This document shows, one piece after another, positions 1 to 9,633 of a DNA stretch of 64,000 nucleotides. The notes below the pieces were generated by a model, which worked only from the letters and a program-made list of their open reading frames with translations, was not told where the DNA came from and ran no database searches. Positions within the stretch are counted from its first letter, which is position 1. Each line of letters opens with the position of its first letter. Origin of the DNA: Candidatus Vecturithrix granuli (lineage in GTDB: Bacteria > Moduliflexota > Moduliflexia > Moduliflexales > Moduliflexaceae); assembly GCA_000739535.1 (NCBI GenBank), contig DF820463.1, forward strand, positions 907,929-971,928. Reading direction: 5' to 3'. The position numbers and the translations under genes were made by a program.

Positions 1-152
1 CCGCCCGCGAAACTGGAGTTTCGCGGGACATCTTGTTTTCATTGCGCCGGGTGAGCCTACGCTCATGGCAACTCCTATGGAACTACAGGAATAGCATATA
101 AGCAAGAATCATTCCGAAGAGCATTCTTGCTTATATATCAATTCCTGTAGTT
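1..152. repeat. Dispersed-repeat block downstream of the HAD gene
   Basis: Bases 1-79 carry a hairpin built on CGCGAAACTGGAGTTTCGCG, followed by TTTTCATTGCGCCGGGTGAGC and AACTCCT. The same order of elements recurs at 14893-14968, so this is one dispersed repeat. Bases 81-109 and 123-152 form a long imperfect inverted repeat (AACTACAGGAAT at the outer ends) that could fold downstream of the minus-strand phosphatase gene. There is no T-run, so termination is uncertain. Confidence 0.7.
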
Positions 153-197
153 TCAAAGCCCGGCTTTGACAGCGAAAGCAGAGCTTTCGCACTCCAG

Positions 198-851
198 TTA
201 CTTTAATAGTTCCAGAATATCTATCGGATGTTCGAGCAGCGTCTGGGCCCCATGTTCCACGAGTTCTTCGCGGGGACGAAATCCCCAGAGTGCGCCTACC
301 GGAAACATTCCGGCGGCGACCGCCGTTTGCATGTCCGTGCCTGTATCGCCTAAATACAAAAACTCTGAGGGCGACAGATTCAAGGTTCTGGCAATTTCCA
401 ACGCTCCGCCGGGATCAGGTTTCGGCGGAATTGTTTCGCGCTGTCCTGCAATCGCATGAAATCGCCATTGCGAAAGGAGTTCCTGCACGCACAACAGAGT
501 AAAATCATGAGGTTTATTGGAAAATACCGCCAGTTTCAAGCCTCGCGTCTGCAAGGCATCCAACATTTCCGGTACCCCATCGTACGGACGCGTTTCATCC
601 TTCCAATGTTGATCATATTCTTGCAAAAACAAAGAGAGACAACGTTTCAGTGTCTTTTCATCCCTTACAGTTTCAGGAAGAGTGCGCGTGACGAGCATTC
701 TGATCCCATTGCCGACAAAATAACGATAGGCATCGAGCGGATGCTCAGGAAATCCTTGCGACCGTAGCACGCGATTCATCGAATTCCCCAAATCTGCCAG
801 GGTATCCAACAAAGTGCCGTCGAGATCAAACAATATCGCCTTATACTGCAT
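198..851 (-). CDS. gph: HAD-family phosphatase, phosphoglycolate phosphatase-like
   Basis: A 217-residue cytosolic hydrolase of the haloacid dehalogenase superfamily. Motif I is FDLDGTLLDT at residues 8-17, motif II is the SNKP region near residue 112, and motifs III and IV appear as PKPDP and YLGDTGTD near residues 143 and 167. Length and cap size fit phosphoglycolate phosphatase/PGMB-type enzymes, which hydrolyse small phosphate esters. The start has an AAAGGA Shine-Dalgarno about 6 bases upstream. It stands alone, divergent from the VWA operon. The exact substrate cannot be read from sequence, and a pyrophosphatase (PpaX) or another sugar phosphatase is possible. Confidence 0.85.
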   Translation of the reverse strand: MQYKAILFDLDGTLLDTLADLGNSMNRVLRSQGFPEHPLDAYRYFVGNGIRMLVTRTLPETVRDEKTLKRCLSLFLQEYDQHWKDETRPYDGVPEMLDALQTRGLKLAVFSNKPHDFTLLCVQELLSQWRFHAIAGQRETIPPKPDPGGALEIARTLNLSPSEFLYLGDTGTDMQTAVAAGMFPVGALWGFRPREELVEHGAQTLLEHPIDILELLK

Positions 852-1166
852 GACAATCCTTTCAGAAAAAAATTCTCACAATATGTATATTCTCGAATGT
901 TCTGGGAAAAACCAGGTTTCTTGAAGAAACCTGATTTTTATTCATGATACCACGTATATTTACAAGATAGACCTGTCAAGTAACATCAGATTAATTTTTT
1001 CTCTCAGTCCATTTTTCCAGTCAAATAAGAGTTTTTCTTGACATTTCTCTGCACTCTTCATAGTTCTTACCCAAAATAGAAACCTGGGGTTTGTAGTCCC
1101 CCTTCAAGCGGAGGAACTTGCTGAAGCGAGCACTACGAACCTGTCAAAGTAACTGATACTGGAACT
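852..1166. other. Divergent intergenic region with two repeat hairpins
   Basis: No gene seen. Bases 913-933 form a perfect 9-bp hairpin (CAGGTTTCT / AGAAACCTG, loop TGA) followed by ATTTTTA, related to the AAACCGGGTTT hairpins elsewhere in the window. Bases 1092-1146 hold a diverged copy of the GTTCGTAGT...CTTCAGCG...ACTACGAAC repeat. Promoters for both flanking genes must lie here, but I could not single out a convincing -35/-10 pair. Confidence 0.5.
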
Positions 1167-2156
1167 ATGAGATTTGCAAGCAGTCTTTTTTTACTTTTAC
1201 TCGTGTTTGTGCCACTGCTGATAAAATATATGCGGGAACAACACGCGAAAAAGCGCGGCACGCTCAGGTTTTCGAATGTGCAGCGCTTACGTCAGGCTCT
1301 TCCTGTCGGTCTTGCGCGCTATTACGGGATACTTTCTGTAATGCGTCTGGTTATGATTGTCCTGTTGATTGTGGCTTTAGCGCGGCCTCAATCGAGCAAA
1401 GGGGATGAATCCATTACGACCGAAGGGATTGATATTATCCTGACGCTTGATGTATCGGGAAGTATGCAGGCCGAAGATTTTGACCCTAATCGTCTGGAAG
1501 CGGCCAAAAAAGTCGCGGCAGATTTTATTCACGGACGGAAAAACGATCGCATCGGACTGGTTGTGTTTGCTGGTCACAGCGTCACGCAAGCGCCATTAAC
1601 TCTGGATTATGAGGTGCTTCTGAATCTGTTGGAGAAAATCCACATCGGCATGTTACAGGAAGATGGCACCGCTATCGGCATGGCGATTGCCAATAGCGTC
1701 AATCGCTTGCGGCAGAGTGAAGCCAAAAGTAAAGTCATTATTCTCCTCACCGATGGAGTCAATAACTGCGGCGAAATTGATCCTCTGACAGCGGCGAATC
1801 TGGCGAAAGCGATGGGACTGAAAATGTACACGATCGGCGCGGGGTCCAAAGGGCGGGCCTATGTCACAACGAATGATCCTATTTTCGGAAAACGCCGGGT
1901 CCCGATTCAGGCCGATCTCGATGAAGAAACCTTACAAAAAGTAGCGGAAATGACCGGCGGGAAGTATTTCCGTGCCACCGACGCCGAAAGTTTAGCCCAG
2001 ATTTACGAGGAAATCGAACAACTGGAAAAAACTCAAATTGATGTGAAACAATACAAAGAGTATGTGGAATTATTCCCTTATCTGGCTTATACGGTGTTCG
2101 GTTTGTTGTGTGTTGAAATTGTGCTGACCAGTACGCGCTTCAGGAAGATTCCGTAA
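1167..2156 (+). CDS. BatA-like von Willebrand factor A membrane protein
   Basis: A 329-residue inner-membrane protein. An N-terminal transmembrane segment (about 4-20), a second one (about 58-76) ending in ALARPQ, a VWA domain (about 90-285) and a C-terminal transmembrane helix (about 305-323) give the BatA layout. The metal-ion-dependent adhesion site is intact: DVSGSM near residue 95, the DGT threonine, and LTDGVNN. Bat proteins in Bacteroides and Leptospira are linked to aerotolerance and envelope stress, usually beside a MoxR AAA ATPase and a DUF58 protein, neither of which is present here. The next VWA gene starts 45 bases downstream, so the two probably share a transcript. No strong ribosome-binding site is visible. 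Confidence 0.85.
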   Translation: MRFASSLFLLLLVFVPLLIKYMREQHAKKRGTLRFSNVQRLRQALPVGLARYYGILSVMRLVMIVLLIVALARPQSSKGDESITTEGIDIILTLDVSGSMQAEDFDPNRLEAAKKVAADFIHGRKNDRIGLVVFAGHSVTQAPLTLDYEVLLNLLEKIHIGMLQEDGTAIGMAIANSVNRLRQSEAKSKVIILLTDGVNNCGEIDPLTAANLAKAMGLKMYTIGAGSKGRAYVTTNDPIFGKRRVPIQADLDEETLQKVAEMTGGKYFRATDAESLAQIYEEIEQLEKTQIDVKQYKEYVELFPYLAYTVFGLLCVEIVLTSTRFRKIP

Positions 2157-2201
2157 ATAGACTTCCGAAGTCTCGAACTCGTTCAACCCATAAAAAGATT
2201 T

Positions 2202-3233
2202 ATGCGTTTTGCTTATCCACTCTATTTACACGTATTATGGTTGATTCTAATCTTTTTGCTCGTATTCTGGTGGACTGCCAGAGCACGACAAAAAAGCCTG
2301 GAGCGTTTTGCTGAACCTCAACTCATCGTCAAACTCTCCGAAACCGTCAGCCGGCGACGTCAGAAACTCAAAATGTTTTTATTGTTATTGACGCTCCTTT
2401 TTTTGGGATTGGCGATAGCCAGACCGCAAATCGGCACCCATGCCGTGCCGGTAAAAGCTGAGGGTATCGATCTGGTGTTTACACTGGATACGTCGTTAAG
2501 TATGCTGGCCGAGGACATCAAACCGAATCGCCTGGCCCGCGCTAAACACGAAATTTCGGCTCTGATGGACAAATTACGCGGCGACCGGGTGGGTATTGTA
2601 ATTTTCGCTGGCACCAGTTTCATTCAATGTCCCTTAACCTTTGATTATAGCGCGGCTAAATTATTTTTAGAGGCGGTAGATGTCAATAGCATCTCTGTCC
2701 CTGGCACGGCGATTGAGCAAGCGATTCGCACATCGCTCAAAGCATTTGAAAACACGACCCAAGGCAGTTCCAAAGTCGTTGTTTTACTGACCGACGGCGA
2801 AAGCCATGAAGGCGACCCCTTAAAAGCCGCTGAAGAGGCTGAAAAACATGGAGTCAAAATTTATACCATTGGAATCGGTTCGGAAAAAGGAGAGTTAATT
2901 CCGTTACGCGATGAGCAGGGGAATCTGACGGGCTATAAAAAGGATCGCGCTGGAAATGTCGTGATGAGTAAGCTCGATCAACTCACGCTGGAAAAAATCG
3001 CGGTGTTGACCGACGGGCAATTTTACCATGTATCGTCTGGCGGAATTGAACTGGAAAAAATTTACGACGAGATTTCCCGTATGGAAAAAACGGAACGCGA
3101 GACCCGTCTGGTGACGCACTATGAAGAACAATATCAATATTTTCTCGGCATCGCTTTAGGTTTACTCGTGCTCGACGCGCTATTCACTGACCGCAAAACC
3201 GTCAAAAAGGCGTGGGAAGGACGGTTTAATTAA
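2202..3233 (+). CDS. BatB/BatA-like von Willebrand factor A membrane protein
   Basis: A 343-residue paralogue of the preceding gene with the same layout: two N-terminal hydrophobic helices, the ARPQ motif after the second (near residue 75), a VWA domain (about 88-290) and a C-terminal membrane helix (about 312-328). The MIDAS reads DTSLSM, which keeps the D-x-S-x-S pattern, followed by PGTA and LTDGESH. BatA and BatB are thought to work as a membrane complex, and the tandem arrangement fits that. BatC/BatD-type partners are absent. Instead the next gene, 121 bases downstream, encodes the 1012-residue unknown. Confidence 0.85.
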   Translation: MRFAYPLYLHVLWLILIFLLVFWWTARARQKSLERFAEPQLIVKLSETVSRRRQKLKMFLLLLTLLFLGLAIARPQIGTHAVPVKAEGIDLVFTLDTSLSMLAEDIKPNRLARAKHEISALMDKLRGDRVGIVIFAGTSFIQCPLTFDYSAAKLFLEAVDVNSISVPGTAIEQAIRTSLKAFENTTQGSSKVVVLLTDGESHEGDPLKAAEEAEKHGVKIYTIGIGSEKGELIPLRDEQGNLTGYKKDRAGNVVMSKLDQLTLEKIAVLTDGQFYHVSSGGIELEKIYDEISRMEKTERETRLVTHYEEQYQYFLGIALGLLVLDALFTDRKTVKKAWEGRFN

Positions 3234-3354
3234 TTTTTGAGTATTCACTCTACTTTGTCAAGTTTCACTTTCTGTATCATGTGGGCAGAATCTCTCAAAA
3301 TTTTTCAACGAGTATTGAAAGCATGTTGTCTTTTGTTCGCAGTAAGGAATTAGT

Positions 3355-6300
3355 ATGAATCGTTTTGTTGAAAAGGTGTTGTTTGATCCGCAAGATCATG
3401 AGCTGCTCAAGATTGTGAACGATGTGTTAAACCGGGATAAAACCTGGAAACATTTCAAAAAATTATTTGGGTCCCATTTACACCCACATGGGATTAAAGA
3501 AATGGCGGCACCGAAAGAACTGCGGATTGCCTATGCTGTGATCCAACTGTTAGATGCGTTAACAGTCGGAAAAGCCGAAGAACGCCTGATAGCCCTGCGG
3601 TCGGTTATGGATGAAGTGCTGCACATAGCGGAAAGTTCCTTACGCAAAAACACGGCGCGCGTGCTGCTGCAAATTATGAAAGACCTGGTACGGGCACACG
3701 GCAATTATCAACGCCAACTGGAACTCGCGCACGATTTTCGAAGGGCGGCTTCAGGCAAACCTCGTATTATTCGTGAACAATTGCGCCGCTTTCATCTCCT
3801 GGAGATGTCGGAAGAATGGAATCAAGTTACTTTTGATGATCACGTTCATGACGCCAATACCAAAGGCCGCAAATCGGCCACGCACCTGATTATGGACGCC
3901 TGGATTAAGGGTATCCGTTCGCTGATTGTGATTTATTATAATTATGTGACGCCCGAAGCCGCAGCTGAGGCATTAGAAGCAGCAGAGATTATGGGAATTA
4001 CCGTGCGAATCGGTTTGGAACTCTCGGCCCGTTTTCGCGACAAGTATGTGCAATTTATCTGGGGGCCGCGCGGCTTTTTAGACGCTCAAGATTTTTTGGA
4101 ATTCCTGGAAAATCCCTCAGTCAGAGAGTTCATGGAAGAAAGCCGCAAAGTGTCCCAGTATCAACAGCGTTACGTGTTTGCCTGTCTTCAGGCATTTAAT
4201 GAACAGCACCGCCTACACATCAATGAAACCTACAATATTGACCTTGCACCCATTACGGAAGAAGAATTTTTAGCCTTCGTTGCACCGGGACAACCGTCAT
4301 TACTCCACCTTTCCGAACTCATTCACACGCGTTTGCTGCCGCTTCTGGAAACCCATATCAAAGCTCTGCGTACTCAATCTGTCAACGCAACTTTGGAAGA
4401 ACAAGAACAACTTCTTCACGTTATACGTGCCCTGGAAGCTTTGGGGGCGGAGGAAATCTTGCAGCAATACCTTCGCCCTGAACAGAATCCGACGATCCCG
4501 AATCCGAACATTCCTCAGAATGACGACACGATTCCGGAAATGTTGACCCTGTCGCCCTACCAATTGCTGGAACGGCTGAATCAACTACACTCCGGGTACA
4601 GAATCACGCTCAATCTCAATGAATTGACTGTTGAAGATGTGCTTGAATTGCTCTACGATTGTCAGGGTATGATTACCCATCTGGAAATTTTTAATCTCAA
4701 AGATTATGTCACCGGAAAAATGACGCATCATGCTAAAATCAATGCGTTGCAACTGGCAATTAACGAAGGCAATGTGATCAAACTTAAACGTCTGATTCGA
4801 GAGATTCTGCAACAAGTTGAAGTATCGGAACAGGCCGATAAAGACTCAAGGATTGAAAAACTCACGATGATCTTGCGTAATATTTCAACCTTGAAGGATT
4901 TTTATAAGATGACCCCATTGAAATCGCACATCGGCAGCGATTCAACCGGACGATTAAGTCATTTATACGGTATGGGCCTGGCAGTGAAAGAAACGTTGCC
5001 TCCCCGGTCGCAAAGAGAATGTGAGGCGTCGCTTGGCCTGTCACGGGAAATTATCCCGGTCTCAACCACTGTGCACTTACAAGTCACATATATTCCGCCT
5101 GAAGGACTGAACCGGAAAATGAAAACGCTGTATCAGCGTGTATGGAGGATTCCCGGATTCCGATTTTGGCGGTATCGTCGCAAAAAAGATTGGGAAATGC
5201 AGGTACATTCGCATCGCATGGAAGCTCCGGGAAATATCGTAACTCTAGGCGGGATGCGGGAAGTGAATACACCGCGATTTGCAGCAACGCCTCCGGCTAC
5301 AAGAGATGTTCTGCCGAATAAATTCTGGCGCTATGCGAACTACGGATTAGCAAACGGATTAAAAGTGCTGATCGGATTTATCCCGGCGTTCGTCACCTTT
5401 GCATTAACCATGGAATGGTGGCCTCTCAAATATTTCGGGGCCGTGATCTGGTTTGGTATCACCGGCTTTCGCAATATCTTGCAATCGGTCCTGGGCGGCG
5501 GCGGATTTCGACGCTCCCCATTGTTAACCTGGAGTGATTATGTGAGTTGGGGGCGTCTGGCAGATTCGCTCCTTTTTACCGGGTTTTCCGTGCCATTATT
5601 GGATTATGTCGTCAAAACCGTGCTGCTGGATCAGACCTTTGGCATTACGACAACCACGAATTCGGATATGCTGTATACGATTATGGCCCTGGTGAATGGC
5701 CTGTATCTTTCCGGTCATAATGCCTTCCGAGGGCTTCCGAAAACTGCGATCTTCGGCAATTTTTTTCGCAGCATCCTTTCGATCCCCATTGCGATTGTCT
5801 TCAACATGCTGATTGGTAATATATTGGCGTCAATGGGCATGGTTGGGGTGAATAATATTCTGCAAAAATGGGCGACTGTCATTTCCAAAGCCGCGTCCGA
5901 TTGTGTTGCCGGCGTGATTGAAGGCGTTGCTGATCGCTACCAGAATATGCGCATACGCTCGCTGGATTATGAAGGCAAGCTGATGCAATTACGGGATGCT
6001 TATGCGCAATTGGAAATATTATTCCCGGAAACAGACGTGATGGAGATGTTGAAGTCGCCGAAAGAATTTATCAAAGAAATAACGACAAAAGCCAAAAAGC
6101 TTGAAAAAATTATTATTATTAACGCACTCGATTTGATGTATTTTTGGATGTATCAACCCCGCGCGCGCAGCGTGCTGCGTAAAAAAATGCGATCCATGTC
6201 AACCGAAGAAATTCAGATTCTGGCGCATTCGCAATATGTGTTGCAACGGCAGCGAGAGATCAGTAAGTTTTTTGTGAACGGCCTGATCGGTAAAAATTTT

Positions 6301-6393
6301 TCACGCGCCCTGTCATTTTACCTTGATCGCTCAGAAGAATATATCAAAGCGATCAATAAACTCGCGGATACCTGTATTCAACGAAGAAATTGA
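3355..6393 (+). CDS. Large membrane protein of unknown function with a PHP-like segment
   Basis: A 1012-residue protein I cannot assign to a named family. Residues 1-150 are helical. Around 160-245 there is a stretch resembling a PHP or histidinol-phosphatase-like fold (DDHVHD followed by a helix and a YYNYVTPEAAAEAL segment), but without the full set of metal ligands expected of an active PHP enzyme. Residues 280-620 are soluble and mostly helical. Residues 668-830 hold about five hydrophobic helices with a glycine- and arginine-rich GFRNILQ...GGGGFRR motif. A charged helical tail ends the protein. It lies directly after the two VWA genes in the same direction and may act with them. The membrane half looks more constrained than the rest. 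Function unknown. Confidence 0.75.
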   Translation: MNRFVEKVLFDPQDHELLKIVNDVLNRDKTWKHFKKLFGSHLHPHGIKEMAAPKELRIAYAVIQLLDALTVGKAEERLIALRSVMDEVLHIAESSLRKNTARVLLQIMKDLVRAHGNYQRQLELAHDFRRAASGKPRIIREQLRRFHLLEMSEEWNQVTFDDHVHDANTKGRKSATHLIMDAWIKGIRSLIVIYYNYVTPEAAAEALEAAEIMGITVRIGLELSARFRDKYVQFIWGPRGFLDAQDFLEFLENPSVREFMEESRKVSQYQQRYVFACLQAFNEQHRLHINETYNIDLAPITEEEFLAFVAPGQPSLLHLSELIHTRLLPLLETHIKALRTQSVNATLEEQEQLLHVIRALEALGAEEILQQYLRPEQNPTIPNPNIPQNDDTIPEMLTLSPYQLLERLNQLHSGYRITLNLNELTVEDVLELLYDCQGMITHLEIFNLKDYVTGKMTHHAKINALQLAINEGNVIKLKRLIREILQQVEVSEQADKDSRIEKLTMILRNISTLKDFYKMTPLKSHIGSDSTGRLSHLYGMGLAVKETLPPRSQRECEASLGLSREIIPVSTTVHLQVTYIPPEGLNRKMKTLYQRVWRIPGFRFWRYRRKKDWEMQVHSHRMEAPGNIVTLGGMREVNTPRFAATPPATRDVLPNKFWRYANYGLANGLKVLIGFIPAFVTFALTMEWWPLKYFGAVIWFGITGFRNILQSVLGGGGFRRSPLLTWSDYVSWGRLADSLLFTGFSVPLLDYVVKTVLLDQTFGITTTTNSDMLYTIMALVNGLYLSGHNAFRGLPKTAIFGNFFRSILSIPIAIVFNMLIGNILASMGMVGVNNILQKWATVISKAASDCVAGVIEGVADRYQNMRIRSLDYEGKLMQLRDAYAQLEILFPETDVMEMLKSPKEFIKEITTKAKKLEKIIIINALDLMYFWMYQPRARSVLRKKMRSMSTEEIQILAHSQYVLQRQREISKFFVNGLIGKNFSRALSFYLDRSEEYIKAINKLADTCIQRRN

Positions 6394-6541
6394 ACAAAAT
6401 CGAAACAAGAAACCGGGTTTTTTCAAAAACCCGGTTTCTTCCATGCCACATGAAAACCAGGTTCGTAGTAGCCTCTTTAGTGGCCTGAGAAAAGGCTAAA
6501 GCATTTACTATGAACGTAGATTTATCTGGGAGAAAAGAAAT
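6394..6541. repeat. AAACCGGGTTT hairpin plus GTTCGTAGT-type repeat
   Basis: Bases 6407-6440 are a perfect hairpin, 16-bp arms AAGAAACCGGGTTTTT with a 2-base loop, directly after the stop codon, so it can serve as terminator of the VWA operon. Bases 6462-6520 are a diverged copy of the GTTCGTAGTA...CTAAAGCATTTACTA repeat family. A GGGAGAAAAG stretch lies just before the M16 start codon at 6542. Confidence 0.7.
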
Positions 6542-9460
6542 ATGAACACATCGTATGGTTTTAAACTTGTTGCTGAACGTGACATTCTAGAAATTCAGAC
6601 GCACGCCAGGTTATTCTGTCATGTCAAAACCGGGGCAGAATTGTTTTCCCTGGAAAATGACGATGAAAACAAGGTGTTTGGCATTACCTTTCGCACGCCG
6701 CCGACCGACTCGACCGGTCTGCCGCACATTATGGAACATTCTGTGCTATGCGGGTCGCGCAAATATCCGGTCAAAGAACCCTTTGTGGAGTTAATGAAAG
6801 GCTCGCTTAACACGTTTCTCAACGCTATGACCTTTCCGGATAAAACCTCCTATCCCGTCGCCAGTCAGAACGTGAAAGACCTGTATAATCTGATTGACGT
6901 GTATTTGGACGCGGTGTTTTATCCGCGCATCACGCCCTCTATTTTTCAACAGGAAGGATGGCACTATGAATTGGAGAGTCCTGATGGGCTAATGCAGTTT
7001 AAAGGGGTGGTCTTTAACGAAATGAAAGGGGCATATTCTTCGCCCGATAGCGTACTTGGCCGATTCAGCCAACAATCCTTATTTCCCGATACCGCCTATG
7101 GCGTTGATTCCGGAGGCGATCCGGCCGATATCCCGAATTTGACTTACGAGCAATTCAAAGCCTTTCATGAGACATATTATCATCCTTCTAACTCCCGGAT
7201 TTTCTTTTACGGAGACGATGATCCGCAAGAACGTTTGCGCTATTTAAACGCCTGGTTGGATCAATTCGAATCGCGCCATGTCAATTCCGAGATTAGCTTG
7301 CAATCTCCGCTTTCACAGACGCAACGGCTGACCATTCCTTATGATGTGGGCGAGGCTGAATCGGCGGAGAAAAAAGGGATGATGACCGTCAATTGGCTGT
7401 TACCTGCAACGCCTGACGCCGAAACCTCTCTGGCCCTGCTCATGTTAAATCACATCCTGATTGGAACGCCGGCTTCCCCTTTGCGTAAAGCTTTGATTGA
7501 CTCCGGTTTAGGCGAAGATTTGACCGGCGGCGGCCTTGAAAGTGAATTATTGCAAAGCATGTTTTCGACCGGACTTAAAGGCATGGCGGTGGAAGACGCC
7601 GAGAAGGTCGAAACGCTGATCCTTGACACCCTCAAATCTCTGGCGCACCAAGGCATTGATTCGGATATGATCGAAGCGGCCGTCAATACCATCGAATTCA
7701 GCTTGCGCGAACGCAACACTGGCGGCTTCCCGCGAGGACTGGCGATGATGTTTGCTGTGTTGTCTTACTGGCTGTACGATCGTGATCCTTTTGCGCCGTT
7801 GGCCTTTGAAGCCCCACTGCAAGCGATCAAAGATCATCTGAAAACCGGCGAACGCTATTTCGAAGGGCTAATCAACGCCTATTTTCTTGAGAATCAGCAC
7901 CGGTCAACTGTGATTCTCACACCTGATCCAGAAGTCGGCAAACAACAGAAAGCTGAAGAGGAAGCTCGACTGGCGCAGGCGCGCAGCGCAATGAGCGTAG
8001 AAAAACTTCAGGCCGTTATTGAAGGAACAAAAACATTAAAACGATTGCAAGAGACGCCGGATTCGCCAGAAGCTCTGGCAACGATTCCCATGCTCAGGCT
8101 CGAGGATTTGGAGAAGAACAACAAGCTGATTCCCCTGGAAACGTCGCAAGCCGGCGAGACAAATATCTTATATCACGATTTGTTTACGAACGGCATTGTC
8201 TATCTGGATCTGGGTTTCAACCTCCATACTCTGCCGCAAGACTTATTGCCTTACGCGCCGCTTTTCGGCAATGCCCTGGTAAAAATCGGCACGGAAAAAG
8301 AGGATTTTGTAAAACTTTCGCAGCGCATCGGGCGCAAAACCGGCGGGATTTGGCCTTCGATGTTTAACTCCGCCGTTCTGAATGCAGACCAGAGCGCCGC
8401 CTGGCTGTTCATGCGCGGCAAGGCGACCGTTGCTCAGGCTGACGATCTGCTCGACATTTTGCGCGATGTCTTCCTGACTGTCAAACTCGACAACCAGGAA
8501 CGGTTTAAACAATTGGTGCTGGAATCAAAGGCGCGCAAAGAGTCCTGCCTGATTCCTGCGGGACATAATGTAGTTTATACCCGATTGGGAGCGCATTTCG
8601 ACGAATCAGGATGGGTGTCGGAACAAACTGGCGGCGTCAGTTCCTTATTTTTTATCCGTAAGCTTGCTGAAGAGCTAGAGCACAACTGGCCGGCGGTGCT
8701 GGAAAAATTGGAAGCGCTTCGACGCATCCTGGTCAATCGCAATGCCATGTTGTGCAATGTGACCCTGGATCAGTCGAACTGGAAAAGCGTTCAACCGAAA
8801 CTACGCGCATTGTTTGACGCTCTGCCTTCGAAACCGGTCAGCATGGCGGCCTGGTCCCCAACCAATTTCCCGGCCTTTGAGGGCTTAACGATCCCGGCCA
8901 CTGTGAATTATGTGGCAAAAGGCGGAAACCTTTACGCTCTGGGCTATCAGATGCACGGTTCCCTGCTGGTTATTTCCAATTATCTGCGCAGCACCTGGCT
9001 CTGGGAAAAAATCCGCGTCCAGGGCGGCGCGTATGGCGGATTCTGCACCTTTGACCGGCGTTCCGGCATCTTCAGTTATCTCTCGTATCGCGACCCCAAT
9101 CTGCTGCAAACCCTGGAAAACTATGACCAGACCAGTCAATTTTTGCGACAGGCCGATGTGAGCCAGGAGGAATTAACCAAAAATATTATCGGTGTGATTG
9201 GGCAGATTGATGATTATCAATTCCCGGACGCCAAAGGTTATACTTCGCTGGGTCGGTATCTGATTGGCGAAACCGATGAGGCATTGCAACGCATACGCGA
9301 TCAAGTGCTAGCGACAACGGTCAATGATATTCGCGCTTTTGGCGATTTACTCGCGGCTCTGAACGCCGAAGGACAGGTCGTAGTGATGGGATCGCCGGAT
9401 GCTATCGCCCAGGCCAACGCCGAACGCAGCGGCTGGCTGGAAACCCTGAAAGTGCTTTAA
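6542..9460 (+). CDS. M16C zinc metalloprotease, presequence protease-like
   Basis: A 972-residue insulinase-family peptidase of the PreP/falcilysin (M16C) type, which uses two M16 half-barrels in one chain to degrade peptides. The inverted zinc motif H-x-x-E-H is at residues 62-66 (HIMEH), inside the family hallmark region that continues with CGSRKYP and FLNAMTFPDKTSYP. The third ligand is probably the glutamate of FNEMKG near residue 159. No signal peptide is visible, so it is likely cytosolic, with a role in oligopeptide clearance. The full length matches the family, and the C-terminal region keeps an RVQGGAYGG motif typical of the inactive half. Single gene. Confidence 0.92.
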   Translation: MNTSYGFKLVAERDILEIQTHARLFCHVKTGAELFSLENDDENKVFGITFRTPPTDSTGLPHIMEHSVLCGSRKYPVKEPFVELMKGSLNTFLNAMTFPDKTSYPVASQNVKDLYNLIDVYLDAVFYPRITPSIFQQEGWHYELESPDGLMQFKGVVFNEMKGAYSSPDSVLGRFSQQSLFPDTAYGVDSGGDPADIPNLTYEQFKAFHETYYHPSNSRIFFYGDDDPQERLRYLNAWLDQFESRHVNSEISLQSPLSQTQRLTIPYDVGEAESAEKKGMMTVNWLLPATPDAETSLALLMLNHILIGTPASPLRKALIDSGLGEDLTGGGLESELLQSMFSTGLKGMAVEDAEKVETLILDTLKSLAHQGIDSDMIEAAVNTIEFSLRERNTGGFPRGLAMMFAVLSYWLYDRDPFAPLAFEAPLQAIKDHLKTGERYFEGLINAYFLENQHRSTVILTPDPEVGKQQKAEEEARLAQARSAMSVEKLQAVIEGTKTLKRLQETPDSPEALATIPMLRLEDLEKNNKLIPLETSQAGETNILYHDLFTNGIVYLDLGFNLHTLPQDLLPYAPLFGNALVKIGTEKEDFVKLSQRIGRKTGGIWPSMFNSAVLNADQSAAWLFMRGKATVAQADDLLDILRDVFLTVKLDNQERFKQLVLESKARKESCLIPAGHNVVYTRLGAHFDESGWVSEQTGGVSSLFFIRKLAEELEHNWPAVLEKLEALRRILVNRNAMLCNVTLDQSNWKSVQPKLRALFDALPSKPVSMAAWSPTNFPAFEGLTIPATVNYVAKGGNLYALGYQMHGSLLVISNYLRSTWLWEKIRVQGGAYGGFCTFDRRSGIFSYLSYRDPNLLQTLENYDQTSQFLRQADVSQEELTKNIIGVIGQIDDYQFPDAKGYTSLGRYLIGETDEALQRIRDQVLATTVNDIRAFGDLLAALNAEGQVVVMGSPDAIAQANAERSGWLETLKVL

Positions 9461-9633
9461 ACCTGACTATTGTTCTGTCAAGTTATACTTGATAGGTGTG
9501 AATGAAGCAGTGGAAGCCACTCAGGAAAGTGGACTCCATCAGCCTGTCATTTACACCTTGACAGAACAGTATCCATAAGTTTTTCTGTTGCTTCTGCCGG
9601 ATTTGCAACCTGGCAGAAGCATATTAAAGAATT
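9461..9633. repeat. Structured intergenic inverted repeat
   Basis: TTCTGTCAAG (from about 9470) and CTTGACAGAA (about 9557-9566) are complementary, with further pairing between GTGTGAATG and CATTTACAC just inside. This gives a hairpin of roughly 100 bases between the protease and the diguanylate cyclase. It may act as terminator or be a small repeat. No T-run follows directly. Confidence 0.5.

Noticed and set aside
3355-6393. Calling the 1012-residue protein a PHP-domain phosphoesterase
   Set aside because: Only the first His-x-His-like cluster is visible; the rest of the metal ligands are not, so function is left open.
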